A stretch of 64,000 nucleotides of DNA from Neopusillimonas maritima (GCF_040930455.2 NZ_CP170494.1); one strand, 5' to 3'; counted from the first letter of the stretch, positions 51,731 to 60,532 are shown. A program made the numbers and translations. The notes: generated by a model from the letters alone, not told the origin.

Positions 51731-52783
51731 GTGCTCGAGCAAACACTTTTTGAGGTTGAAGATTTTCCAATCGGTAGCCGCGTTAAGTTGCCATCCGGGC
51801 GCTCGGGCGTTGTCATCGCTCATAAAGGTTACGAATCGAAGCGTGACCCGTTCATGCGCGTCATGATCAAGCTGGACGGCGGCGATCGCCAGGACGTTGT
51901 TCAGTTGCAGCCCAAAATGCTTCGCCATTTCGATGACAGCAAGGACCGTATACAGACCTGGTGCGGTGACCAGTTGGCAACCGGTGATGTTGTTCGGCTG
52001 CCGTCTGGGAGGCTGGCCACAGTTTTGGTAATTTCGCACACGGTTCGCCGAGGCAATTCCGTTGGCGCGGTGACTGCAAGAATCCATGATGAGCAAGACT
52101 CTGATGCTCTGGTTGAGCTGGCCGCCCATCTTGTGCGCCGGGTAGCGCCAACTGAACAAGCTGCGAAGCAATTTGGGCCAGAGTTGTTAAGTAATGTTAA
52201 GGCGGCCGAGCCGACGGGCCATCCGGTTAACGTGTCGAATCTGGGCATAGCGACTAAAACTGACCTCGAGGAAACGCGTGGGCAACTGGGCGGACCGCAG
52301 ATATGCAAACTGGATAGTTGCCGTTTAATGCTCGAAGCTATTGAGCACCTTGGGTATTCGCCTAAGGTGTTTCCCGCATGGAATCGCTCAGAGCCGGTTC
52401 GCGAACACAAGGAGCTTATAGCGCAATCTTTGGGTTGGACTCCAGCTAGATTTATTTCTGTCTGGCGTTATTTGCAAGCACAGGGCTTGATTATTGAGTC
52501 GGACGTGGTTGCCTGTCAGGCCACGCTGGAGAAGGGCACGGCCCCCGATTTGGCGACTCCTGATGCCGCCATATTGCAAACAATAGCCGCCATGGGCTTT
52601 AACCCGAAGGCTTTCCCTTGTGCAAAGCCGGCACGAAAAGCAAAAAGTCGGCGCTCGGTTCAGTCGCTCTCCGGCTTAACTCGGCGGCAGTTTGATCGGG
52701 TGTGGAGACAGTTGTGCAGAGCTGGTCAGATCGTTGAGAAGGACCCGCGGGGATCGTGTTTTGAGACGGTCGAAAATGATTGA
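51731..52783 (+). CDS. Prophage protein with two SH3/KOW-like and two winged-helix-like repeats (350 aa)
   Basis: Not a family I know, but internally repetitive. Segments at about 12-30 (FPIGSRVKLPSGRSGVVIAH) and 84-102 (LATGDVVRLPSGRLATVLVI) are copies of one SH3/KOW-like unit. Segments at about 206-262 (with SPKVFPAW and ARFISVWRYLQAQGLIIESD) and 285-341 (with NPKAFPCA and RQFDRVWRQLCRAGQIVEKD) are copies of one helical, probably winged-helix unit. It could bind DNA near the packaging genes. The GTG start has GGAAGG upstream. The terminase small subunit gene follows. Confidence 0.65.
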   Translation: MLEQTLFEVEDFPIGSRVKLPSGRSGVVIAHKGYESKRDPFMRVMIKLDGGDRQDVVQLQPKMLRHFDDSKDRIQTWCGDQLATGDVVRLPSGRLATVLVISHTVRRGNSVGAVTARIHDEQDSDALVELAAHLVRRVAPTEQAAKQFGPELLSNVKAAEPTGHPVNVSNLGIATKTDLEETRGQLGGPQICKLDSCRLMLEAIEHLGYSPKVFPAWNRSEPVREHKELIAQSLGWTPARFISVWRYLQAQGLIIESDVVACQATLEKGTAPDLATPDAAILQTIAAMGFNPKAFPCAKPARKAKSRRSVQSLSGLTRRQFDRVWRQLCRAGQIVEKDPRGSCFETVEND

Positions 52784-52838
52784 TAAGGGGTACCTCAAAC
52801 TGCATACATAATTAAGCGGTAAGGGGTACCCCAAACTG
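52784..52838. repeat. Direct repeats just upstream of the terminase small-subunit gene
   Basis: TAAGGGGTACCTCAAACTG at 52784 and the same with one change at 52820 (18 of 19 bases equal, period 36). Candidate packaging-site or regulatory repeats. Confidence 0.6.
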
Positions 52839-52876
52839 TGCACCCTGGAAGGGTAGGCAGCGTTAAGAGGTGCGAG

Positions 52877-53581
52877 GTGAGTTTGACGCCAAAACAAGCC
52901 AGATTTGTCGAAGAATATTTGGTCGACCTGAACGGAACACGGGCCGCAATTCGCGCTGGATACAGCGAAAAAACGGCGCAAGAGCAGTCAAGTCGTTTGT
53001 TATTAAATGTCAAGGTAGCGGCGGCGGTCGCAGCCGCTCAGAAAAAACTGTCCGAACGCACTCACATCACTCAAGAAATGGTGCTGCAGCGCTGGTGGCA
53101 ATTGGCCAATGTCGACATGAATGACCTGGTTGAATACCGACGCGAATGCTGTCGGCACTGCTGGGGAAAAGGCTTCAAATACCAATGGACAGAGCAGGAA
53201 TTTACCCGCGAATTGAAGTTGGCCAAGACTTCAAAGAAGCCGGCACCCGACTGTTCCGGAGGCTTCGGCTTCCTTTCCAACCGTGCGCCGAACTCGGCTT
53301 GCCCGGAATGTGCAGGCGAAGGCCACGGCAAGATACACGTCAAAGACTCCAGAGAACTGTCTGGCCCTGCCAGAATGGCGTTTGCTGGCGTAAAAATCGG
53401 GAAAGACGGCCTACAGGTATTGGCGGCAGATAGAGAAAAGGCATTGGAAAACGTTGCGCGCCATCTTGGCATGTTCAACGACAAACTCGACCTCACTTCA
53501 GGCGGAGAAAAGCTCAACTCCGGCGTGCTCGTTGTCCCAGGAACAATGAGCGAAGAAGAATGGGAGCGTACTTTCAAATGA
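52877..53581 (+). CDS. Phage terminase small subunit (Terminase_2 family)
   Basis: A 234-residue protein that selects viral DNA for packaging. The N-terminal HTH domain SLTPKQARFVEEYLVDLNGTRAAIRAGYSEKTA is the Terminase_2 signature. A central insert has paired CxxCxGxG-like motifs (CCRHCWGKGF and CPECAGEGHG), probably a zinc site. GTG 52877 has AAGAGG six bases upstream. No large subunit follows: an ATG overlapping its stop opens only 11 codons before a stop at 53613. Confidence 0.88.
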   Translation: MSLTPKQARFVEEYLVDLNGTRAAIRAGYSEKTAQEQSSRLLLNVKVAAAVAAAQKKLSERTHITQEMVLQRWWQLANVDMNDLVEYRRECCRHCWGKGFKYQWTEQEFTRELKLAKTSKKPAPDCSGGFGFLSNRAPNSACPECAGEGHGKIHVKDSRELSGPARMAFAGVKIGKDGLQVLAADREKALENVARHLGMFNDKLDLTSGGEKLNSGVLVVPGTMSEEEWERTFK

Positions 53582-53750
53582 TACGACTACTTCGCTATCA
53601 CGCACTGTCGTGATGGCTTGAGATCAAACATTTACCCCGTCTTCACCTCTTTTCGCGGCATCATAACTAAAGATTAAATTTAACGCTGACGCATGAAGTT
53701 TGAGGTGTATTTCGCCCATCGCGTGCGGGTATTGAAAGGAGTAAATTCTC
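53582..53750 (+). other. Probable deletion junction between terminase small subunit and ejection genes
   Basis: These 169 bases hold no gene. A start codon overlapping the terS stop (53578) begins an 11-codon frame in the place where a large-terminase gene normally starts, then the frame ends. A small inverted repeat ATCACG/CGTGAT lies at about 53597-53614. AAAGGAG serves the next gene. Confidence 0.5.
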
Positions 53751-54518
53751 ATGACAGGTTTTGAAATTGCCTCTCTTGTGTCTCTTATATCGGGTGCTTT
53801 TATTCAGAATCAAGCGGTGCAAGACGCGGCGGCTCGACAACAGCGAGCCATTCAAGATTCTTTGATTCGCCAACAAAACCTGCAGCGTCAGGCCGAACAG
53901 GCTGCCATGAAAAAGGCTACGGAGTTCAACCCCGATGATCGACTGGATAAGCAAAATGTTATTGAGCAGCAACTGACCTCGGAAATGCTGGAGCCAGTCA
54001 AACAAAACATGGCTGAGCGGGTTGAAGCCCCCAGCGTGCAGGGCGACGTTTCAGATGATTATTCAACTGCCCGGGCCTCATCCATGGCTCAACAAGCGAA
54101 AACTGCCGAGGCGTTGGCGCGAATCTTTGGCCGAATCGGATCGGCATCGCAATTACGCCAAAACGAAGCTATAGGCATTGGTGATTCGGCCAATGAAATT
54201 GGAATGCTCAAAAACTTCTCGAGGGGGCAGCACGCCGCCGACCAGGTTGGCATACAGGCTGCCGGTACGCCTAGCGGAGGGGCCATGTTGGCAGGAACCA
54301 TCCTACAGGGCGTGGGGCAAACGGGATTGATGGGTGCATTTGATGGTATCGGCAGCTCAAGCAATAGTGTGTGGTCTGGGTCTGGACTTTCGCCTAACGC
54401 GGGCGGACTGGGTTTTAAGAATACAGGTAGCCTGGGATCAAAGCTTAATGGCGGTGCATCAAGTTGGATGCCACAAGCAAAAACCGGCTTTGGTTCTTGG
54501 GTCCCGAAGTCCATTTGA
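53751..54518 (+). CDS. Phage DNA-ejection/internal virion protein (P22 gp7-like position)
   Basis: A 255-residue protein. Ala/Gln-rich helices (about 20-70), a low-complexity Gly/Ser-rich second half, and a start TGFEIASLVSLISGAFIQNQ are typical of the small ejection proteins that sit just before larger ones in podoviruses. It is first of three genes whose order and approximate sizes match P22 genes 7, 20 and 16. In virions such proteins form a channel for DNA entry. AAAGGAG lies upstream of the ATG. Confidence 0.6.
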   Translation: MTGFEIASLVSLISGAFIQNQAVQDAAARQQRAIQDSLIRQQNLQRQAEQAAMKKATEFNPDDRLDKQNVIEQQLTSEMLEPVKQNMAERVEAPSVQGDVSDDYSTARASSMAQQAKTAEALARIFGRIGSASQLRQNEAIGIGDSANEIGMLKNFSRGQHAADQVGIQAAGTPSGGAMLAGTILQGVGQTGLMGAFDGIGSSSNSVWSGSGLSPNAGGLGFKNTGSLGSKLNGGASSWMPQAKTGFGSWVPKSI

Positions 54519-54626
54519 TCTGGTGAAAATTGTGAACGCGATTCATATTTCTAAAGGAAGGCTTTGCAGGCGTGCTGAATGTTTTCATTACGTTTGTTGT
54601 TTTGGTATAGACCGTTAGGAGCATTT

Positions 54627-55880
54627 ATGAGAACGACACTTCCAATCGGTGGTGGCTTTGCCGGTGGGCTTGCAGCCTCCATTACTCCAGCGTTAAAGGA
54701 CCTGGCGAAATCTAAGGCGAATCAGACGCAGGCGATGGCAGAGGGAGCACTGCTTGGTGCAAAGACGTATAGCGCGGAACAGCAGGCAAATCTCGCCAAC
54801 GTTAAGGCTGCGGATGTGGCACGAGCGCTTGGGTTGCGTGACAACCAAGATTACCTTGCGCAGTTGGATGCGATACAACCCGGGGCCGGTACGATTTTTA
54901 AAGGGGGCGCTTCGGCAGACAACTTAGCCAACACGATGCTAACCCTTCAGAAAGCGGGTTTGTTTCAGGAAGCAGCGAACGCCATTCCCGAGTCGTCTAC
55001 GGGGCTGGATCGTCAGAATCGGTTTACTGCTGTGGCTAGTGGCGGTACTTATACACCGTTCAAGGCGGTGGGCGACTCGGGTTATGCGATCGATCAAGGC
55101 ACCGGGAAAATTGTGCGGGCAAACCCAGGCATGGCCGCATTGTTTGGTGATCAGCAGACCAGTCAAGCCGCGTTGAGAAAAGCTCAGGCCGATCAACAGC
55201 GTTTCAAATACGATGCTAACCGCGGGGCAATTGTGGATATGGCCCAAGGCACGGCGCAGCCCGTGCATACGTCAAGCGGTCAGCCATTGCCCTATCAAGA
55301 CAAGCCAATGCCAACGGCCGCGCTTAAGATGCAGCAGGAGAACCTTGACGCCATTGGTACCGCCGCATCAATCAATGCTGATCTTGGCAGCTTTGCCAGT
55401 CAGATAGAAAACGGTAGTCTGGATCTTGGATTTTTCACCAACCTTATGAGTAAGGCGCTCAATAACATGGGTCTGAGTACTGAGGAAAGCCGTAATCTGC
55501 AAAGTTTCCAGTCCACGCTTGAAAAGCTGCGCAATGATTCGCTGCGGCTCAATAAGGGCGTACAGACAGACGGCGATGCCCAGCGTGCCTGGAATGAGTT
55601 GTTGGCCAACATCAATGATCCCCTGGTGGTGCAGCAGCGGCTGGAAGAGATACAGGCCATCAATGCCCGCGCCGTTGAGCTTCGTTCAATGATGAACGAC
55701 GCTATGAGGGCTAATTACGGCTTACAGCCAATGAGCTATGAGCAGTATACAAACCAGCCTTCTGTGATCAATAGCGGCGTTCGTGTTGACCAGCAGGAAG
55801 ACCCGCGCATTTCAGAATTGCGCCGCCGTGCTGCTACCAACCCGGCTCTTGCGCAGCGACTTCGTGAACTGGGGTACTGA
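54627..55880 (+). CDS. Phage DNA-ejection/internal virion protein (P22 gp20-like position)
   Basis: A 417-residue protein from ATG 54627 (RTTLPIGGGFAGGLAASITP). The frame is open to 54579 but that extension lacks support. The sequence is long, helical and Gln/Ala/Asn-rich (QANLANVKAADVARALGLRD, QRLEEIQAINARAVELRSMM), with no catalytic motif, as expected for a DNA-injection protein. It ends with RRRAATNPALAQRLRELGY, followed directly by the third ejection gene. Confidence 0.6.
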   Translation: MRTTLPIGGGFAGGLAASITPALKDLAKSKANQTQAMAEGALLGAKTYSAEQQANLANVKAADVARALGLRDNQDYLAQLDAIQPGAGTIFKGGASADNLANTMLTLQKAGLFQEAANAIPESSTGLDRQNRFTAVASGGTYTPFKAVGDSGYAIDQGTGKIVRANPGMAALFGDQQTSQAALRKAQADQQRFKYDANRGAIVDMAQGTAQPVHTSSGQPLPYQDKPMPTAALKMQQENLDAIGTAASINADLGSFASQIENGSLDLGFFTNLMSKALNNMGLSTEESRNLQSFQSTLEKLRNDSLRLNKGVQTDGDAQRAWNELLANINDPLVVQQRLEEIQAINARAVELRSMMNDAMRANYGLQPMSYEQYTNQPSVINSGVRVDQQEDPRISELRRRAATNPALAQRLRELGY

Positions 55881-55881
55881 T

Positions 55882-58461
55882 ATGGCTTTCACTGCAAAAG
55901 ACCTTGAGCGGGCGCTTGGCAATCCCAACGTTCGCCAGTTCCTTGATGTTATTGCGATGGCGGAAGGTACTGACCAGCACGGGTACGCTACTGCCTTTGG
56001 CGGCGGCAAGATTGCTGACCTGTCCGACCACCCCCGCCAGTTGCATGACTTCACCCAGACGGATGGCCAGCGCAACAAGACCAGTGCGGCAGGTCGGTAC
56101 CAGTTCCTCCAAGGCACATGGGATGATGTTGCCGGAAAACTGGGCCTGACGGACTTCAGCCCGAAAAGCCAGGACTTGGCCGCTGTCGAGCTGCTGCGTC
56201 GTAATGGTGCTTTGCCAGCGCTCATGAAAGGCGACTTTGATACGGCGGTACAGCGATCAGGCCAAACATGGGCCAGCCTGCCGTCGAGTCCTTATGCGCA
56301 ACCTAAGCGTGATGCCGGATTTATTGCCCGTGCGTTGGACAAAAGCGCCCAGGCATTGCTGCCAGCTGCTCAGGCCGGTACCGTGCCGGGCCAAAGCTTT
56401 ACCGGTGTGCCCGACGATCAGCTACTGGCCGGCCTGAAACCCAAGGCATCCGCCCCCATGGATTTCTCGGCAATGACCGACGATGATCTGTTGTCCGGCC
56501 TGACGCCACGCGGCGCCCCCGACTTCTCTGGCATGAGCGATGATGAATTGCTTGCGGGTCTGTCTGAACCAGCCACGCCTGATTCCATCGGGCGGCAGTT
56601 AGGATTGACGGCGCGGGCGGGGCTATCTGGCGTTACCGCTCTGCCTAATATGCTTTGGAATGGCCCGGCAGGCGTCGTTAATTGGCTCGCTGGTGAGGAG
56701 GTTGTTCCCAAGGCGGACAGCAACGTAGCAGCCGATTGGATGGGGTTGCCCAAGCCACAGAACAGGACAGAGCGCCTTGCTCAAGATGTGGCCGGCGCAA
56801 TGGCTGGGGCAGGCAGCATGGCCAGAGGTGCCGCTGAATTGGGCACTCGTGCGGTAAACCCAGTCGTGCAGCGCGTTGGGGCGCTTCTGGCGGATCAGCC
56901 CTTATTGCAGGCAGTCAGCGGCGCGACAGCGGGTGGATCGTCTGGCTTGGTTCGTGAGGTGGGTGCCGGGCCTGTTGGGCAAACGGTGGCCGGCCTGGTG
57001 GGCGGGGTGGCTCCGTCTGCCGGTATGGCGCTGGGGCAGGCTGTGGCCAGGCCGCTTGCACCTTTGGTAAGCCAGAATGCGGCGCAACGTTCTGCTGGTC
57101 AGCGGTTGGCAGGCATGGCCGATACGACGTCTGACGCTTTGGCAGTCCGTTTGCATGGTGTTGGTGATGATCTTGTGCCAGGCAGCGCCCCGACGACTGC
57201 CCAGGCCTTGGGCGATACTGCGCTACTGGCTGCCGAACGAGCACGGCGTAGCAATCGACCCGAGTTCAATACCGCCTTCACGGAACGAACAGCACAGCAG
57301 AACGCGGCACGGGTGGCGGCGCTGGACGAGATAAGCCCAGTGATCAAACCCATACACGACGCGGGCAATGATGTCGGTGCCACAATTCGGGGTGCCTTTG
57401 ACGATAACTATGCAGGCATGAGGCAGCAGGTGCGCGAAGCATACGCCCCCATCGTTGCCGATGATGCTGCGACCATGGCACTACCCAAGGAAACGGCGCA
57501 TCGGATCGTACAGAAGTACTTCGGCCAGGGCTCCGGTGGCCCTGATGCGGAATTGGGGGCGCTGGTAAGTGATCTGGCTGACCTGCCGGATAACGTCCCA
57601 TTTGCCACTCTGCAAAACTTGAAGTCTCGGGCCGGTGAAATGCAGTCCAAGGCCAAGGCGGCATTTGATAACCGCAAAGCGGCCGCTGCTGGTGAGGTCC
57701 ATGCAGCGCTTGATGCTGTGCCGGATGAAATGGTCCAGCTTGGCGCCATAGGGCCAGACCGTGCCGCACAGTTCGAAGCGGCCAAGGCGTTACGGCGTTC
57801 GCAGGCTGACCGCTTTGAAACCGGGCCAGCTCGTGGCATGTTGCGTCAGGGGTCTGACCGGGCCGACTATCTGCAAGGCGCTGAAATCCCGCGTGCCTTC
57901 TTTAACAACCGGCCTACGTCTCTGGCCGACATTCGCCAGTTCGGGAAAGCCGTTGGCAATCGTGCTGAGGCTACGCAGGCGCTACGCGATTACGCGGTAA
58001 CTGGGCTGCATGACTTCGCCACCAAGGGCGGTACCCAGGCATTCAGGCCAACTGACTTTAAGCGCTGGCTGGATTCACACGGCCCAGCCTTAAAAGAGCT
58101 ATTCAGTGAAAAGCACTTGAAGCAGCTTGGCGCAATCGCTGATGATCTGACCCGGGCGGCGCGTTCGAATACAGTAGGCAAGGCGCCGGGATCCGATACC
58201 GCCATGAACCTGTCGCATAGTACTGGATGGCAACTGCTGCTGGATAGATTCCCGGTCAGTACCCGGGTAATAGCGGGGGCGGCTCGCGCTCTCTCTAATG
58301 ATCGGGTTGGCGTGTTGCTTGATCGGGCGTTACTTGACCCCGAGTTTGCCCAGGCGCTTCTGGCCCCAATCACGGCCCGCAATAAAAACCGCTTGGCTGA
58401 TATTTTGGCTAGAGGCATGGCCGGGGCAACGGCAGGTACGGCGGCAGCTGTTGAACAGTGA
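55882..58461 (+). CDS. Large ejection protein with N-terminal muramidase domain (P22 gp16-like position)
   Basis: An 859-residue protein. Residues about 1-145 form a phage muramidase/glycoside-hydrolase-like domain: FLDVIAMAEGTDQHGYATAFGG with a likely catalytic Glu, then AAGRYQFLQGTWDDVAGKLG. Three degenerate repeats of the pattern sDDxLLxGL follow (about 175-235), then Ala/Gly-rich, possibly membrane-active stretches (about 250-390) and a long helical part. Such proteins open the peptidoglycan during DNA entry. ATG 55882 lies 1 base after the previous stop; the open frame upstream overlaps that gene and is disregarded. Confidence 0.72.
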   Translation: MAFTAKDLERALGNPNVRQFLDVIAMAEGTDQHGYATAFGGGKIADLSDHPRQLHDFTQTDGQRNKTSAAGRYQFLQGTWDDVAGKLGLTDFSPKSQDLAAVELLRRNGALPALMKGDFDTAVQRSGQTWASLPSSPYAQPKRDAGFIARALDKSAQALLPAAQAGTVPGQSFTGVPDDQLLAGLKPKASAPMDFSAMTDDDLLSGLTPRGAPDFSGMSDDELLAGLSEPATPDSIGRQLGLTARAGLSGVTALPNMLWNGPAGVVNWLAGEEVVPKADSNVAADWMGLPKPQNRTERLAQDVAGAMAGAGSMARGAAELGTRAVNPVVQRVGALLADQPLLQAVSGATAGGSSGLVREVGAGPVGQTVAGLVGGVAPSAGMALGQAVARPLAPLVSQNAAQRSAGQRLAGMADTTSDALAVRLHGVGDDLVPGSAPTTAQALGDTALLAAERARRSNRPEFNTAFTERTAQQNAARVAALDEISPVIKPIHDAGNDVGATIRGAFDDNYAGMRQQVREAYAPIVADDAATMALPKETAHRIVQKYFGQGSGGPDAELGALVSDLADLPDNVPFATLQNLKSRAGEMQSKAKAAFDNRKAAAAGEVHAALDAVPDEMVQLGAIGPDRAAQFEAAKALRRSQADRFETGPARGMLRQGSDRADYLQGAEIPRAFFNNRPTSLADIRQFGKAVGNRAEATQALRDYAVTGLHDFATKGGTQAFRPTDFKRWLDSHGPALKELFSEKHLKQLGAIADDLTRAARSNTVGKAPGSDTAMNLSHSTGWQLLLDRFPVSTRVIAGAARALSNDRVGVLLDRALLDPEFAQALLAPITARNKNRLADILARGMAGATAGTAAAVEQ

Positions 58462-58465
58462 TATT

Positions 58466-58493
58466 CAAGGCCCGCCTTCGCGGCGGGTTATTT
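58466..58493. terminator. Terminator after the ejection genes
   Basis: Stem CCCGCC/GGCGGG with a TTCGC loop, followed on the plus strand by TTATTT. It lies between the convergent ejection gene and the 98-aa gene. Confidence 0.75.
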
Positions 58494-58784
58494 GAAGAAG
58501 GCTATCCAGGCCAGTAGGGCCGCGATTATCCACAATGGAAACGTCACGGCGCCATGAGATCGGCTCATTCGTTCTATGACTTGGTAGCGCATCGCCTCGA
58601 CGTCTACCTTAATCGACTCCATCAGTTCAGCTGAGCGGCCGGCATCTTGATCAATGCTTTCCAAGTGTCGGCGGCAATCCTCAATGCCATTGCAAACTTC
58701 CTTAATTTCCGCATCTTGATCAGGCGGCAAGCAGTAGTCTGGCTGTAAATCTTTCAAAGTCATCGTGACGTTGTGGTCATTCAT
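58488..58784 (-). CDS. Hypothetical C-tail-anchored protein (98 aa)
   Basis: The only minus-strand gene of the element. A soluble, acidic, helical part (about 1-75; Cys residues in YCLPPDQDAEIKEVCNGIEDC) is followed by one hydrophobic helix at the very C-terminus (FPLWIIAALLAWIAFF). This is a tail-anchored layout with a coiled-coil-like stretch. It could be a lysis- or exclusion-related membrane protein; no family is recognised. Confidence 0.6.
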   Translation of the reverse strand: MNDHNVTMTLKDLQPDYCLPPDQDAEIKEVCNGIEDCRRHLESIDQDAGRSAELMESIKVDVEAMRYQVIERMSRSHGAVTFPLWIIAALLAWIAFFK

Positions 58785-58917
58785 AGCGCCCCCGGAGTGG
58801 TTTCCCGAATGGTGCCAGTCGAATTAAAAAATGGCAAATAATAGAAGCGTGTGAGTGGGGGCTGGCTATGATGGTGTAAATAACACATATGAATAGTAAG
58901 GGAGCTTTGGGGACACA

Positions 58918-59919
58918 ATGGATAGCCGTGACATGCGCCTGCGTTTTAGAGCAGATATCGAAGCTGTGGCAGAGCATCTAATAACAGTTTTTGGACTGAT
59001 GTATTCCAAAGCGGAGGCGCGGCTGTCTAGCCCCATTTATCGGTGGATTGATTTTCGGATGAGGCATATTGACTCGCAGCCCCGTGCTGTGCTCTATTCC
59101 GACAGATTCCCACAGCTGTTACCGGTTCATATCGCTCGTGCTATTAAGACAATGGAGCTTCGTTTTAGCCACGGCGAAGACGTCAACCCATACCAAGGCA
59201 AGGGATTGATATTGCATAACGATTTCAGTGGCAAAGAGCGCGGACTGCGTACTGATTTGCTCTGGGCTGATTGGAAGATATCGCACTTTCATTTAACGAA
59301 TAAGGTAGCGCGTTCCGGTGAGTACTTTGTGCCGCGCTCAGGATATCAACTGTTTGCCTTGGTGGAACACAATGTTGTGTTGTTCATTGACGCCTTACCG
59401 CATCCAAGGGGTTCACAGTATGCGGATATTGAGCTTTTAAAAACTGTCCAGCGCTGCTGGCCTGAGTACTTTGATCAATTTGAGTTGAAGTCGATAATGC
59501 CTGGTGAGAATGTTACCGATACTCAACGGTATGAATCCAGACGCTCAGGCATTAGCGTTCCGGTTTACTTAAATGGCAAGGCATACGTCGGGCCCGGCAT
59601 GGGGATAACAACGGCTTCTACTGCGCTACGCGTTACCGTGATGGGCGATAGAATGCTTCAAGGGATTCGTGATCTTGCAGACATGGTGTGCGCCCCAGAT
59701 GGGCAATTCCAACAAGAGGTCACGGCGCGTAGTATTACTGATCCTAGGTTTAGCTTAAGGCTTATCCCTATGGGTTTGGCTGTTTGTGAGGAAAGGTCAG
59801 ATATCGCTTTTCCGCTTCCTCGAGCAAAGGACGGCAACTCAAATTGGATATCTGACCTGCATGACACGTTTTATCCAGAGTGGGCTGCCGAAGTGGTTCG
59901 GCGACTGATTACAGAGTAA
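58918..59919 (+). CDS. Hypothetical cargo protein (333 aa)
   Basis: Not recognised as a named family. A central region reads LLWADWKISHFHLTN, then a strand-rich YQLFALVEHNVVLFIDALPHPRG and TVQRCWPEYFDQF. From memory this D-W-x-I-x-H-x-H arrangement with a following D-x-L-x-H and W-P recurs in uncharacterised bacterial proteins, which hints at a shared, perhaps catalytic, fold. It lies between the structural genes and attR, with a gap of 133 bases from the divergent 98-aa gene, and with a partner gene 22 bases downstream. The position suggests cargo rather than phage function. Confidence 0.6.
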   Translation: MDSRDMRLRFRADIEAVAEHLITVFGLMYSKAEARLSSPIYRWIDFRMRHIDSQPRAVLYSDRFPQLLPVHIARAIKTMELRFSHGEDVNPYQGKGLILHNDFSGKERGLRTDLLWADWKISHFHLTNKVARSGEYFVPRSGYQLFALVEHNVVLFIDALPHPRGSQYADIELLKTVQRCWPEYFDQFELKSIMPGENVTDTQRYESRRSGISVPVYLNGKAYVGPGMGITTASTALRVTVMGDRMLQGIRDLADMVCAPDGQFQQEVTARSITDPRFSLRLIPMGLAVCEERSDIAFPLPRAKDGNSNWISDLHDTFYPEWAAEVVRRLITE

Positions 59920-59941
59920 CTATCTTGAGGCAGGTGCGTGG

Positions 59942-60466
59942 ATGGATCTACAGAGTTTAACGGTGGCAGCAGTATCGGGAACACTTGGTGCAGCAATGAC
60001 CCAGGGAGTTGTGCTGTGGCGTGAAGCGAGGAAGAGCGACAAAGATAAGCGTTATTGGGCTCTGACTACTGCTCTGGTGTTTGAGCGGTTCGCTCTCACC
60101 TGTGCACATCAGTTGGAAGAGACAAGGTTGTTTCAGCAATCAAGCGGTGCGGCCGGCTCGGAACACTTTAATTTGCCTGTGCTGGATGCGCTACCTTCAG
60201 GCGTTGATTGGCAAGCGCTCGATCAAAACATTGTCTCTCTAGTGTTGAGTTTTCCGCTGGAGTTGGAGGAGAGCGGTAGGGGCGTGACATTCCACTATGG
60301 GGTGTTGGGTGAAGATGGCGCCGCCGAGTATTGTGAGGGCCAAATCAGGGATCGGGGCGCTCAGGCCGTTCAGATTGCTGAAGCCCTTAGAGCGAAATAC
60401 GACATCAAGCCATTACGTTTGAATGTCGGTTGGGATTTTCGGGGCACGCTTCATAACGCGGATTAA
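59942..60466 (+). CDS. Hypothetical cargo protein with N-terminal membrane-like segment (174 aa)
   Basis: Not recognised. The first about 25 residues (LQSLTVAAVSGTLGAAMTQGVVLW) are a weak membrane helix, followed by a polar RKSDKDKRY stretch and a mixed soluble domain. This arrangement is common in small membrane-tethered proteins near prophage ends. It starts 22 bases after the 333-aa gene, so they are probably one transcript. attR lies about 140 bases further on. Confidence 0.6.
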   Translation: MDLQSLTVAAVSGTLGAAMTQGVVLWREARKSDKDKRYWALTTALVFERFALTCAHQLEETRLFQQSSGAAGSEHFNLPVLDALPSGVDWQALDQNIVSLVLSFPLELEESGRGVTFHYGVLGEDGAAEYCEGQIRDRGAQAVQIAEALRAKYDIKPLRLNVGWDFRGTLHNAD

Positions 60467-60532
60467 GCCAGTGAGGCGCACGCATGCAGCCCGCCTGTTG
60501 TTTTTAAGAAACAGGTGTGAAGCTTTGAGCGG

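Noticed and set aside
2716..53686. Fifteen identical bases TAAAGATTAAATTTA at about 2722 and about 53670
   Set aside because: A low-complexity AT-rich match with no similarity around it; chance is sufficient.
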